Positions 27,001-35,090 of a stretch of DNA of 64,000 nt are shown here, one piece after another. The number at the start of each line of letters is the position of its first letter. Position 1 is the stretch's first letter. Below the pieces are notes generated by a model, which was not told the origin of the DNA, searched no databases, and saw only the letters and a program-made list of their open reading frames with translations. The position numbers were made by a program, and so were the translations under genes. This DNA is from Acetobacter aceti (GTDB lineage Bacteria; Pseudomonadota; Alphaproteobacteria; Acetobacterales; Acetobacteraceae), in the NCBI RefSeq assembly GCF_002005445.1, contig NZ_CP014692.1, positions 3,661,038 through 3,725,037 of the forward strand, written 5' to 3'.

Positions 27001-29439
27001 ATGAAGAAGGATGGCGTGAAGTTATGGTCAATAATAACCTCTGTTATTTTCGGAATTTTTGGATTATTTCTTTTGTTGGGAGGGATTAAACTTCTTTTTC
27101 TTGGTGGTTCCTGGTTTTACGCTCTGGCGGGTTTTATCATGCTTGCCTCAGCGGTTCTGGGGCTGCGCAAGCCACAGACGGCAATGCGCCTGTATGCGGC
27201 GTTCCTGCTGCTGGCGACGGTCTGGTCGCTGTTTGAAGTCGGTTTCGACATCTGGGGACTGGAAGTTCGCCTTCTGACGCTCGTGGGTCTTGGCGCGTGG
27301 CTGCTGATCCCGGGTGTCTGGCGTGCGGGCTCAGTCTGGCTGACCGACAAGCGGGAGGTGCTGGGGGCGCTGGCGGTTTCCTGTCTTGCGCTCCTTGTCA
27401 GCTGCTTTTCTTCCTACTCCATCAACGGCACGGTCGCTGCTGATCGCATGGCAGCGAGTCTGCCGGACATGCATGATGGCGTTCCCGCCGGTGACTGGCA
27501 CTATTATGGCCGCAATGCCCAGGGGCAGCGTTATACGCCGCTGGATCAGATCACTCCGGCCAATATCGGCAACCTCAGGCGGGCGTGGGTCACACGGACC
27601 GGCGACACGCAGCAGATGGGCGAAGACGTGGTCGCGGGTCCTGATGCGGGCCACGAGTTCAACCTTGAACTGACTCCCATCAAGGTCAAGGACACCCTCT
27701 ATATCTGCACACCACATAGCTGGGTGATGGCGCTGGACGCCAGGACAGGCAAGGTCAAGTGGAAGTACGATCCCAAGCCGGCCAAGGCCGATCTGGATTC
27801 GAACGTCTATCTCGCCTGCCGTGGCGTGTCCTATTATCGCATTCCGGACGAAATCCAGACATCCTGCCGTGAGCGCATCTACTCGCCGGTTGCTGATGCC
27901 CGCATCGTGGCGGTCAATGCCGAGACCGGTCAGCCCTGCGATGACTTTGGTGATCACGGCTTCATTTCCATGCGCGACTACATGGGCAATGTGCCGCTGG
28001 GTTTCCACTTCATCACCTCGCCTCCGATGGTCATGAAAAACCGCCTGATCACAGGTGGCTGGATCTTTGACAATCAGGCCAACTTCGAACCTTCAGGCGC
28101 TGTGCGCGCCTTCGACGCCACGACAGGCAAGATCGCCTGGGCGTGGGATGCGGGCCACACTCCCGAGACATGGACGCCGGGTCCGGGTGACATGCTCACG
28201 CGTGACACACCGAATGCCTGGGGTGTTTACACGGCCGATCCCGAGCTTGGTCTGGTCTATTTCGGCACGGGTAACGCGCCGCCGGATAACTGGGGCGGGT
28301 CACGTCGTCCGTTTGATGACGCAACGTCCAGCGCGACTGTGGCCCTTGATATTGTGACGGGTGAGCGTCGCTGGCTCTATCAGACGGTCCACCATGATCT
28401 GTGGGACATGGACATTCCGAGCGGTCCGACGATGGTCGATCTCCCGGATGCAGGCGGCCAGACGGTTCCGGCTCTGGTGCAGAGCACGAAGCGCGGCGAG
28501 TTCTTCGTTCTCGACCGTCGCACCGGCCAGCCGGTTCCCGGATATCCGGTCGAGGAACGTCCTGTTCCGACAGCCGGTGTTGCGTCCGATGACCGGGTCA
28601 GTCCGACGCAGCCTTTCCCTGTGGCCATGCCGAGCCTGACGCCGGCGGACCTCAAGGAGTCCGACATGTGGGGCGCCACCCTGCTGGATCAGATGCTGTG
28701 CCGCCTCGAATATCGTGAGTCGGCCTATGAGGGGCAGTTCACGCCACCGCATGTCGGCAAGACCACAATCGTCTATCCGGCTTTCTACGGTATTGTGGAC
28801 TGGCAGGGCATCACCATCGATCCGGCCCGCAAGCTGATGTTCGCCAACGCGAGTTATCTGCCTTTCCGGATCAAGCTCGATCATCGCAACAAGCTTGAGC
28901 AGGAAGGCGTGCTGCCGAAATGGCAGGGCGAAGGAAACGAGCCGGCTGCAAAAGGCAACGCTCTGGCCATTTCACCTGACTACGGCACGCCGTATGTCGC
29001 CTACACCAATCCCTGGCTTAATCCGCTGCAGATCCCCTGCAAGGGTCCGGTCTGGGGCACTCTGACCGCGATCGACCTCGTGACGAAGAAGATCGTATGG
29101 CAGCACCCTGTCGGCACGACACGCGATACGGGTCCATTCCGGACGCACACCAATCTGCCGTTGCCCACGGGCATGTATAACATCGGCGGAAACATCGTGA
29201 CCAAGGGCGGGCTGCTGTTCATGGGCGCGACTGCGGATGACTATCTGCGTGCGTTCGATGTCGCCACGGGCAAGGTGATCTGGGAAGACCGTCTCCCGGC
29301 CGGTGGTCAGGCAACGCCCATGAGTTATGAAGTCGACGGCAAGCAGTATGTGCTGATCGCCGCCGGTGGTCATGGTGGGCTGGGTACCCGTTCAGGCGAT
29401 TACATCCTCGCCTACACGCTCGACGGGGCCGCGAAGTAA
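27001..29439 (+). CDS. gcd: Membrane-bound PQQ-dependent glucose dehydrogenase
   Basis: This 812-residue quinoprotein oxidises D-glucose to gluconolactone on the periplasmic face and passes electrons to ubiquinone. The first 150 residues form about five membrane helices. The remainder is the PQQ beta-propeller: HYYGRNAQGQRYTPLDQI near residue 167, TVHHDLWDMD near 461 (holding the aspartate that matches E. coli Gcd D466) and STKRGEFF near 495 (the lysine matching K493). Length matches acetic acid bacterial enzymes. It is followed by an outer-membrane protein gene in the same direction. The ribosome-binding site is weak (GAAAG). Confidence 0.96.
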   Translation: MKKDGVKLWSIITSVIFGIFGLFLLLGGIKLLFLGGSWFYALAGFIMLASAVLGLRKPQTAMRLYAAFLLLATVWSLFEVGFDIWGLEVRLLTLVGLGAWLLIPGVWRAGSVWLTDKREVLGALAVSCLALLVSCFSSYSINGTVAADRMAASLPDMHDGVPAGDWHYYGRNAQGQRYTPLDQITPANIGNLRRAWVTRTGDTQQMGEDVVAGPDAGHEFNLELTPIKVKDTLYICTPHSWVMALDARTGKVKWKYDPKPAKADLDSNVYLACRGVSYYRIPDEIQTSCRERIYSPVADARIVAVNAETGQPCDDFGDHGFISMRDYMGNVPLGFHFITSPPMVMKNRLITGGWIFDNQANFEPSGAVRAFDATTGKIAWAWDAGHTPETWTPGPGDMLTRDTPNAWGVYTADPELGLVYFGTGNAPPDNWGGSRRPFDDATSSATVALDIVTGERRWLYQTVHHDLWDMDIPSGPTMVDLPDAGGQTVPALVQSTKRGEFFVLDRRTGQPVPGYPVEERPVPTAGVASDDRVSPTQPFPVAMPSLTPADLKESDMWGATLLDQMLCRLEYRESAYEGQFTPPHVGKTTIVYPAFYGIVDWQGITIDPARKLMFANASYLPFRIKLDHRNKLEQEGVLPKWQGEGNEPAAKGNALAISPDYGTPYVAYTNPWLNPLQIPCKGPVWGTLTAIDLVTKKIVWQHPVGTTRDTGPFRTHTNLPLPTGMYNIGGNIVTKGGLLFMGATADDYLRAFDVATGKVIWEDRLPAGGQATPMSYEVDGKQYVLIAAGGHGGLGTRSGDYILAYTLDGAAK

Positions 29440-29582
29440 GAAGCGTAATACGGGGGCAGAAGTCGCGGCACAGTCATCCGCTTCTGCCCCTCATCTTCTG
29501 CTGATCTGAACTGGTTTCAACAAGGACTGCGTGAGTCACACAGCGTGGCTCGTGCTCTCCTGACTATTCCGGAACGAAATCC

Positions 29583-30479
29583 ATGTACTCTACAGAAAGC
29601 GCATTCTGGCGCCGTCGGCTGGCGCCGTGTGTTCTGGTATCGGCGCTCAGCTTCGCGCCTGTCGTGAGTGCGGAGGCTGCGGATGTCACGCTCGGGATCA
29701 TTGGTCCGCACGAGTATGACCTGCCGGTCGATTTCAAGCCTTTCAATGTTCTCGTGCAGTATGGCGACGGCAATGCCGCCGGTAACTACTATAACTCCGG
29801 CGGCCAGCGGACGCCGGGGCAGGGAAGTCATACCTGGTCCGGCATGACGAAATATGTGCATTTCCGCACGTTCGACGCCATTCCCCATGTCGGCTTTGCT
29901 TTCGAAATTATCCAGACAGAAAATTACACTCTTGCCAATGGTGCCAGCTACGGTGGGCTTGGTCCGACGATTGTGGGGCCGGCAGCGTGGTTCAAGCCGA
30001 ATTCACACAGCACGTTCGGCATACAGACCTTCATGCAGACCAACTCAGGCACACGGGATTCGTTGACGCCGGGTTACTGGTCGAATATTTCAAGTATTAT
30101 CTTTGACTATGAATGGAAGCATTTCAGTTTCGATGGTGACGTGGGAACGGTTGTAGGGGCTACAAAACACAAGAATGGAGAACACAGCTATTCGCCGGGT
30201 GTGGTATTTTACAGCAATCTGCGTTTCAGCTGGAAAGCCACCAAGCTTGTCGAACCGTTCTTTGCGTTCGACTGGCAGAATGTGACTGGCACATACGACA
30301 GGACAGCGGATCGTTATGTGGATGATTCGAACAGCCGGGAGGTCGCGCTTGGAACCGGTATCATGTTTAATATTTCATGGGATTTCAGTCTGACGGCCCG
30401 TTACAGTCATTCCGTGGAAGGGCGCAATATTCCGGAAAGTAACGCCTATTATATAAAGCTTGTCTATCTCTGGCCATGA
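29583..30479 (+). CDS. Outer-membrane beta-barrel protein (phenol MetA degradation-type transporter family)
   Basis: This 298-residue protein has a signal peptide ending SAEAAD and then alternating beta strands with many aromatic residues, finishing YYIKLVYLWP. The segments VQYGDGNAAGNYYNSGG, AAWFKPNS and ALGTGIMFNISWDFSLTARYSH fit the outer-membrane transporter family PF13557. It lies 143 bases after the glucose dehydrogenase gene on the same strand and may help sugars or acids cross the outer membrane. That link is by position only. A hairpin follows the gene. Confidence 0.7.
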   Translation: MYSTESAFWRRRLAPCVLVSALSFAPVVSAEAADVTLGIIGPHEYDLPVDFKPFNVLVQYGDGNAAGNYYNSGGQRTPGQGSHTWSGMTKYVHFRTFDAIPHVGFAFEIIQTENYTLANGASYGGLGPTIVGPAAWFKPNSHSTFGIQTFMQTNSGTRDSLTPGYWSNISSIIFDYEWKHFSFDGDVGTVVGATKHKNGEHSYSPGVVFYSNLRFSWKATKLVEPFFAFDWQNVTGTYDRTADRYVDDSNSREVALGTGIMFNISWDFSLTARYSHSVEGRNIPESNAYYIKLVYLWP

Positions 30480-30547
30480 AGCCTGATTACGAAAACGCTT
30501 TTAAATAACAATGAATTTTTTTGATAAGGGTTTTTGCGAAAAACTTC

Positions 30548-30585
30548 GCAGAGCATCGCCTTTCCAGAAAAAGACGATGCTCTGC
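30548..30585. terminator. Convergent hairpin terminator
   Basis: GCAGAGCATCG (30548-30558) and CGATGCTCTGC (30575-30585) are perfect reverse complements around a 16-base loop. It lies between the outer-membrane protein gene and the oppositely oriented GH144-like gene. A related GGGTTTTTGCGAAAAACTTCG block precedes it. Confidence 0.65.
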
Positions 30586-30592
30586 AAGCCTG

Positions 30593-32032
30593 TTATTCTG
30601 ACTGAGGTTTTTTTGTCTCCAGCCACCCGCCGGAAAATCCCGCGCGTTGCAGGCCCGTGCGGATATACGGGTTGCGCTTCATGACATTCCACACAAATCC
30701 GTCACGCCAGTTTTCAATCATGAGCAGAATGGGGCCCTGATCGATTCCGACATATTCCCGATCAGACCAGAATGTTTTTCCATCCTGGAAGCTCGGGTTG
30801 AAGGCGTCGACAAAACCGTATTTGCCATAAACCTGTTTTCCATACCGTTTTTTCATTTCACGTATGGCGGGAACTACGATTTCGGGAGCAAAGGCAATGG
30901 ACCCTGCGGCGGCGGTCGGTGCGATCGTTCCGTCATCCTGCACATAGTCCCGACCTGTGCCACGAGCGACATACGACATGAAGCGTTTGTCCTTGCCGTC
31001 CACCTTCTGCGTGATTTCACCGGGGCCATCGGAGGCGGTCAGTCCCCAGACAGTCGCGCTGTAATCATGCCAGCCGCCAGGGTTGGCCATGGCGTAAGCG
31101 CGTTGCGCATAGACAGCCCGACGACTGTTCTCGAAATAATCAACGCTTTTCCCACGGACCCATTCATCCTGAATGCCGCGAAAATCGATCCAGGCGTGGC
31201 TGTACTGATGCCCGAAGAGCGGTGCAAAGTTCAGAAAGGTCTGGCCGTAATACTCACCCCAGCGCCTGTCATTGGTGCTGAGCCACGCCTGCCATGATGC
31301 CGGGGTCAGGGCATGATCCTGCTCGGGCGAACCGAGCCCGAGAATGTAGGCCATCATGCCTTCGCTGTAGCCTTCCCAGTAGTTCGAGATGAACTGATGT
31401 TCCGGTCCCCAGCCCATGCTCAGGCGGTTGTCGGGGCGCTTCATCCACCGCCAGTCGACCCGTTTGTAAAGAGTTTTGGCCAGACTGCGGATTTCCGTTT
31501 CCTGCGGCGTGTTTCGATCATAGAAACTCTGGGAAAACAGAATGCCCTGCATCAGAAGCGCGGTGTCTATGCTGGAAAGCTCGATGTCCGGGTTCAGGCG
31601 CAGCCCTGTTTTCGGATCGAGGAAGTGGTAGAAAAATCCATGAAAGCCGGATGTCTGATCCCTGGTGTCATTCTCCGGCAGGCGGGACAGATAACGCAGG
31701 GTTGTCAGCGTGCGCTCGGCGGCCTGCTCGCGTGTAATGTAGTGACGCTCCGCCCCGATGCCGTACGCCGTCAGGCCGAAGCCGATGGACGCGACACTAT
31801 CGAAGGTCTGTGGGGAAGGGTAGCGGTCGGGAATCAGTCCCGTCTGTGGGTCGGCCGCCTCCCAGAACCAGAGAAAGGTACGATGCTCCAGATCATCAAC
31901 CATGGCGCGATCAGTTGTGGTCATTCTGACGACTGAGGGAGGGGCCGCTGTCTGGTTGGCCTGTGCCTGAGAGGAGAGACCTGCAAGGATCAGGCCCACT
32001 GCGCAAAGTCCGGATTTACGGGCGATAGTCAT
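30593..32032 (-). CDS. Secreted glycoside hydrolase, GH144 / glucoamylase-family protein
   Basis: This 479-residue protein has a signal peptide ending SSQAQANQ. The mature part shows DLEHRTFLWFWEAADPQTGLIPDRY, in two readable parts, and later SSIDTALLMQGILFSQSFY and GHQYSHAWIDFRGIQDEW. These are marker segments of the family PF10091, whose studied members are endo-beta-1,2-glucanases (GH144). It should act in the periplasm, perhaps on cyclic or linear beta-1,2-glucan. ATG at 32032 follows AGGAAGCAG and begins the signal peptide; the longer upstream frame was not used. Confidence 0.82.
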   Translation of the reverse strand: MTIARKSGLCAVGLILAGLSSQAQANQTAAPPSVVRMTTTDRAMVDDLEHRTFLWFWEAADPQTGLIPDRYPSPQTFDSVASIGFGLTAYGIGAERHYITREQAAERTLTTLRYLSRLPENDTRDQTSGFHGFFYHFLDPKTGLRLNPDIELSSIDTALLMQGILFSQSFYDRNTPQETEIRSLAKTLYKRVDWRWMKRPDNRLSMGWGPEHQFISNYWEGYSEGMMAYILGLGSPEQDHALTPASWQAWLSTNDRRWGEYYGQTFLNFAPLFGHQYSHAWIDFRGIQDEWVRGKSVDYFENSRRAVYAQRAYAMANPGGWHDYSATVWGLTASDGPGEITQKVDGKDKRFMSYVARGTGRDYVQDDGTIAPTAAAGSIAFAPEIVVPAIREMKKRYGKQVYGKYGFVDAFNPSFQDGKTFWSDREYVGIDQGPILLMIENWRDGFVWNVMKRNPYIRTGLQRAGFSGGWLETKKPQSE

Positions 32033-32526
32033 TCTGCTTCCTGTGTGACCGTTTGTTCCGGGCCAGCGAACAAACCCGGGGACAGTAAAACAGCCTTTGC
32101 TTTTAGCGAAGCGCATACCTCCCATTACCGGCGGATTTTTACACTTTATGACAAACAGCTTCGCTTCAGCCCTCCGTCTGCTCTGTTGGAATGATAGCGA
32201 TCGGGAAGCTGTATGTGGGCCGTTTCCGAGGCAGCCACGCGAACCTTCTGTGGTCGGGTATGAAATCGGGTGCTGGGGGAGGAGGGCTGCCCGGCCTTGC
32301 TTCTGACGATACAAAAGGCTGAGACGGATGGGGTGTTCGTTTCCACCCCGGCGCAGGATAAAGCCTGTCTTGTACGTTTACGGATTGGCAAACAGGTAGA
32401 GAAAGCAGGGCTCTTGCCCTGCGCCCGGAAGGGATCACAGATCCCTTCACCTCTTATATTAAAATAGAGGAATCAAAGGGGCTGCGTCTCTTTGTGAGGC
32501 TTGGGGCGAAGCCCTTGAAGGCCACG
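32033..32526. repeat. Intergenic region containing family B G/C-rich repeats
   Basis: No gene is supported in this 494-base gap. From about 32405 it holds a GCAGGGCTCTTGCCCTGC hairpin and an AAGGGATC/GATCCCTT hairpin. AAAGGGGCTGCGTCTCTTTG follows at about 32476, and then a TTGGGGCGAAGCCC block. The AAAGGGGC(T)GCG motif is shared with 13759-13778. The left part of the gap should contain the promoter of the glycoside hydrolase. Confidence 0.5.
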
Positions 32527-32946
32527 TCAGACCGGCCAGCCCCCCATCCCGCACAGAATGTCCCAGTGTTCTTCCGATACGGGCACGACCGAGAGTCGGG
32601 ACTGCCTGACCAGCGCAAGGTCTTCGAGTTCGGAGGACGCCTTGATTTCCGCAAGCGTGACCGGGCGCGGCATGGGGCCGACGGCCTTCACATCCACGCA
32701 GACCCATGACCCGCTTTCGGCTGATGGATCAGGGTAAGCCTCTTTCACAACTTCGACTACGCCGACAATCTCGCGTCCGACATTCGAGTGATAGAAGAAC
32801 GCCAGATCGCCCTTCTTCATGGTCGCGAGGTTTTTCTTGGCCTGATGGTTGCGAACGCCGGTCCATGGCTCGATGTCATTGGCGACCTGCTCGTCCCATG
32901 AGAAGGCGTCGGGCTCCGATTTGACGAGCCAGTAGTGCCGGCTCAT
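32527..32946 (-). CDS. EVE domain-containing protein
   Basis: This 139-residue protein is a single EVE domain, a PUA-like fold that binds modified nucleobases. It starts HYWLVKSEPDAFSWDE and has GVRNHQAKKNLATMKKGDL and FFYHSN, the typical order, and ends VSEEHWDILCGMGG. Family members include thymocyte nuclear protein 1 homologues; bacterial function is unsettled and may involve recognising modified DNA. It overlaps the YciI gene upstream by four bases, so the two are co-transcribed. Confidence 0.9.
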   Translation of the reverse strand: MSRHYWLVKSEPDAFSWDEQVANDIEPWTGVRNHQAKKNLATMKKGDLAFFYHSNVGREIVGVVEVVKEAYPDPSAESGSWVCVDVKAVGPMPRPVTLAEIKASSELEDLALVRQSRLSVVPVSEEHWDILCGMGGWPV

Positions 32947-33236
32947 TCGGCCAGTTTTCCGTCACGGAAAACCGTGCGCAGGGGGCGGATGACAACGCTT
33001 TCGAACAGACCGACCTTTGCATAGGGGTCGGCGGCGGCGAAGCCTTCCGCTTCCGCCCTGTCGGTGGCTTCCAGCATGACGATGCTGCCGGAAGGCTTGC
33101 CGTCCGGTCCCATCATCGGTCCGGCGAACTGGATGCGATCGACATAGGTCTTGAGAAACGCGAGGTGATCCGGCCGTGTGGCCGAACGGGTTTCGAACTG
33201 GCCGGGTTTGTCAGTGCAGATGATGGCGAACAGCAT
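32943..33236 (-). CDS. YciI-like protein
   Basis: This 97-residue protein has the YCII family layout: MLFAIICTDKPG, then RPDHLAFLKTY with the conserved histidine, GPMMGPDG, SIVMLEA and DPYAKVGLFESV. The fold is ferredoxin-like; the role is unclear, though the conserved His and Asp pair suggests an enzyme. The ATG at 33236 matches the family start; the longer frame was rejected. It is the first gene of a two-gene unit with the EVE protein. Confidence 0.9.
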   Translation of the reverse strand: MLFAIICTDKPGQFETRSATRPDHLAFLKTYVDRIQFAGPMMGPDGKPSGSIVMLEATDRAEAEGFAAADPYAKVGLFESVVIRPLRTVFRDGKLAE

Positions 33237-33438
33237 AGGGGACTCCGGGTTGAAAGGAGGGAGTGCCGCCCATGCAGCGGGCACCCCGTGCCAATATCCG
33301 CATGATAGTGTAGGAAGACAGCCCGCACGACCCCCTGCATGAATCATCAGGGCCTGATTGCGTGCCGTCTTCCGTGCTCGCGGACGGTGCGCCATAAGGA
33401 ATGGTTTACCCACATGGGCGTATTGATGCGCCCTGCCA

Positions 33439-34236
33439 ATGAACGGACGGACCTTGAGCGCGACGCCGACACTGACAGAGCGGGCCGGAGCCCTGTTTCA
33501 CCGCTATGCCAACCCCGGCCGCTTCCTGCGTCTGGGCGACAGGATCCAGCCCTGGCTGACATGGTCCGCCGTGCTCGTCACGCTGACCGGTCTTGGCTGG
33601 GGGCTGTTCTTCTCGCCTGCCGACTGGCAGCAGGGTGATTCTGTGCGCATCATGTATGTGCATGTTCCCTGCGCCTGGCTGTCGTCCTCGGGGTATTTCG
33701 CGCTGGCCGTCTGCTCCGTGCTGTCTCTGGTGTGGAAGCACCCCCTCGCCGATCTCGCGGCGGTTGAAATCGGTCCGGTCGGCGCCTGCGTGACGGCGAC
33801 GTGTCTGGCGACCGGGTCGCTGTGGGGCAAGCCGATGTGGGGCACATGGTGGGTCTGGGACGCCCGGCTGACCTCCGTGCTGGTGCTGTTCTTTCTTTAT
33901 CTCGGCCACATCGCCCTGATCCATGCGTTCGACGACCAGCAGCGCGGCTACCGGGCGGCGGCCATTCTGGCGCTGGCCGGGGCGGTGGATCTGCCGATCA
34001 TCAAATTCAGTGTACAGTGGTGGAACACGCTGCATCAGCCCGCCAGCATCACGCTGAGCGGCGCGCCAACCATGTCGCACGCCATGCTCTGGCCTCTGCT
34101 GATTTCCACTCTTGGTTTCACGCTGGGGTTCGCTGCGATTGTTGTCGCGCGTCTGCGGGCGGGTGTGATGGAGAGCCGTATCCGCAGTCTGCTCTCAAGC
34201 CCGCGTCGTGCCGCATCCGGGGAGGCTTCCGCATGA
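33439..34236 (+). CDS. ccmC: Cytochrome c maturation heme-handling protein CcmC
   Basis: This 265-residue protein has about six membrane helices. The heme-binding tryptophan-rich segment WGTWWVWDARLTS is near residues 134-146 and is flanked by histidines in MYVHVPCAW and in the later TLHQPASIT loop. It presents heme to CcmE on the periplasmic side. Its stop overlaps the ccmD start by four bases, so this is the head of a tight ccm operon. No ccmA or ccmB precedes it; the upstream gene is on the other strand. Confidence 0.95.
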   Translation: MNGRTLSATPTLTERAGALFHRYANPGRFLRLGDRIQPWLTWSAVLVTLTGLGWGLFFSPADWQQGDSVRIMYVHVPCAWLSSSGYFALAVCSVLSLVWKHPLADLAAVEIGPVGACVTATCLATGSLWGKPMWGTWWVWDARLTSVLVLFFLYLGHIALIHAFDDQQRGYRAAAILALAGAVDLPIIKFSVQWWNTLHQPASITLSGAPTMSHAMLWPLLISTLGFTLGFAAIVVARLRAGVMESRIRSLLSSPRRAASGEASA

Positions 34237-34391
34237 CCCATCTGCCCTATATTCTGGCGTCCTATGGACTGGCTGGCAGTCTGGCCATCATCCTTTCCGT
34301 TGGCGCGGCGCTACGCCTGAAACGGGATCGTGTGAAGCTGGCGTCGCTGGAGGCAACCCGGGGGCGGTCGCAGGGAGGAAAACGCGCATGA
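34233..34391 (+). CDS. ccmD: Small heme-exporter protein CcmD
   Basis: This 52-residue protein has one membrane helix (ILASYGLAGSLAIILSVG) with a basic tail, as CcmD proteins do. It overlaps ccmC and ccmE by four bases each. It should join CcmC in releasing holo-CcmE. The short length and the operon position identify it better than the sequence itself. Confidence 0.85.
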   Translation: MTHLPYILASYGLAGSLAIILSVGAALRLKRDRVKLASLEATRGRSQGGKRA

Positions 34392-34900
34392 AACGCAAGA
34401 CCCGTCGTCTCTGGCTTGTGATCGCGTGTGTGGCCGGCCTTGGCACTGCCGCCGGTCTGACGCTTTCGGCCTTTTCCTCCAACATCCAGCTTTTCATGGC
34501 GCCGTCTCAGATGGTGGACCATCCTCCGGCGGCGGACCGCACGGTCCGGCTTGGCGGCATGGTCGTGGCAGGCTCGGTGAAGCGTGAGCGTCAGGGCGAA
34601 ACGCCCATCAACCTGTTTCAGGTGACGGACGGGCAGGCGGCGGTGACCGTGCGCTTTGAGGGTATTCTGCCGGACCTGTTCCGCGAGGGGCAGAGCGTGG
34701 TGGCTGTCGGCTCCATGGCGCCGGATAAGACCTTTGTGGCGTCCGAAGTGCTGGCCAAGCATGACGAGACCTACATGCCGAAAGAAGTGGCGGAGGCGTT
34801 GCAGAAGTCGGGAAAATGGAACCCGAAATTCGGACCACCGCCCGATGCCGCAAGCTGGAACGCCATGACCGGCAAGGATACGGCGGTCGGGAAGAACTGA
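34388..34900 (+). CDS. ccmE: Cytochrome c-type biogenesis heme chaperone CcmE
   Basis: This 170-residue periplasmic heme chaperone has an N-terminal membrane anchor (residues 8-28) and an OB-fold domain with VRLGGMVVAGSVKR. The heme-attaching histidine is about residue 124, in VLAKHDETYMP. It carries heme from CcmC to CcmF/H. GGAGGAAAA precedes the start. A 190-base gap follows before ccmF; part of it looks like a family B repeat. Confidence 0.95.
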   Translation: MKRKTRRLWLVIACVAGLGTAAGLTLSAFSSNIQLFMAPSQMVDHPPAADRTVRLGGMVVAGSVKRERQGETPINLFQVTDGQAAVTVRFEGILPDLFREGQSVVAVGSMAPDKTFVASEVLAKHDETYMPKEVAEALQKSGKWNPKFGPPPDAASWNAMTGKDTAVGKN

Positions 34901-35009
34901 TGCCTTCCCTTTCTCTGGTTTCCGAATGTCTTTTTCCGGCGGAAGCGTACGCCCGGCCTCGTCGGTCACAGGAAGGCGCTGACTTCCACCTCATCCATAA
35001 TCACGCAAG

Positions 35010-35075
35010 GTTTCCAGAGGCGAGCCTTTGGCGGGGTCTGCGGGGCAGAGCCTCCAGCCCCTGCATATCCAGAAA
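35010..35075. repeat. Family B G/C-rich repeat within the ccm operon
   Basis: Between ccmE and ccmF the sequence reads GGCGGGGTCTGCGGGGCAGA followed by GCCTCCAGCCCCTGC, a hairpin-forming block similar to other intergenic repeats of this window. An apparent 92-codon frame across it is not considered a gene. Confidence 0.45.
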
Positions 35076-35090
35076 GAGAAGTGAGGCCGT

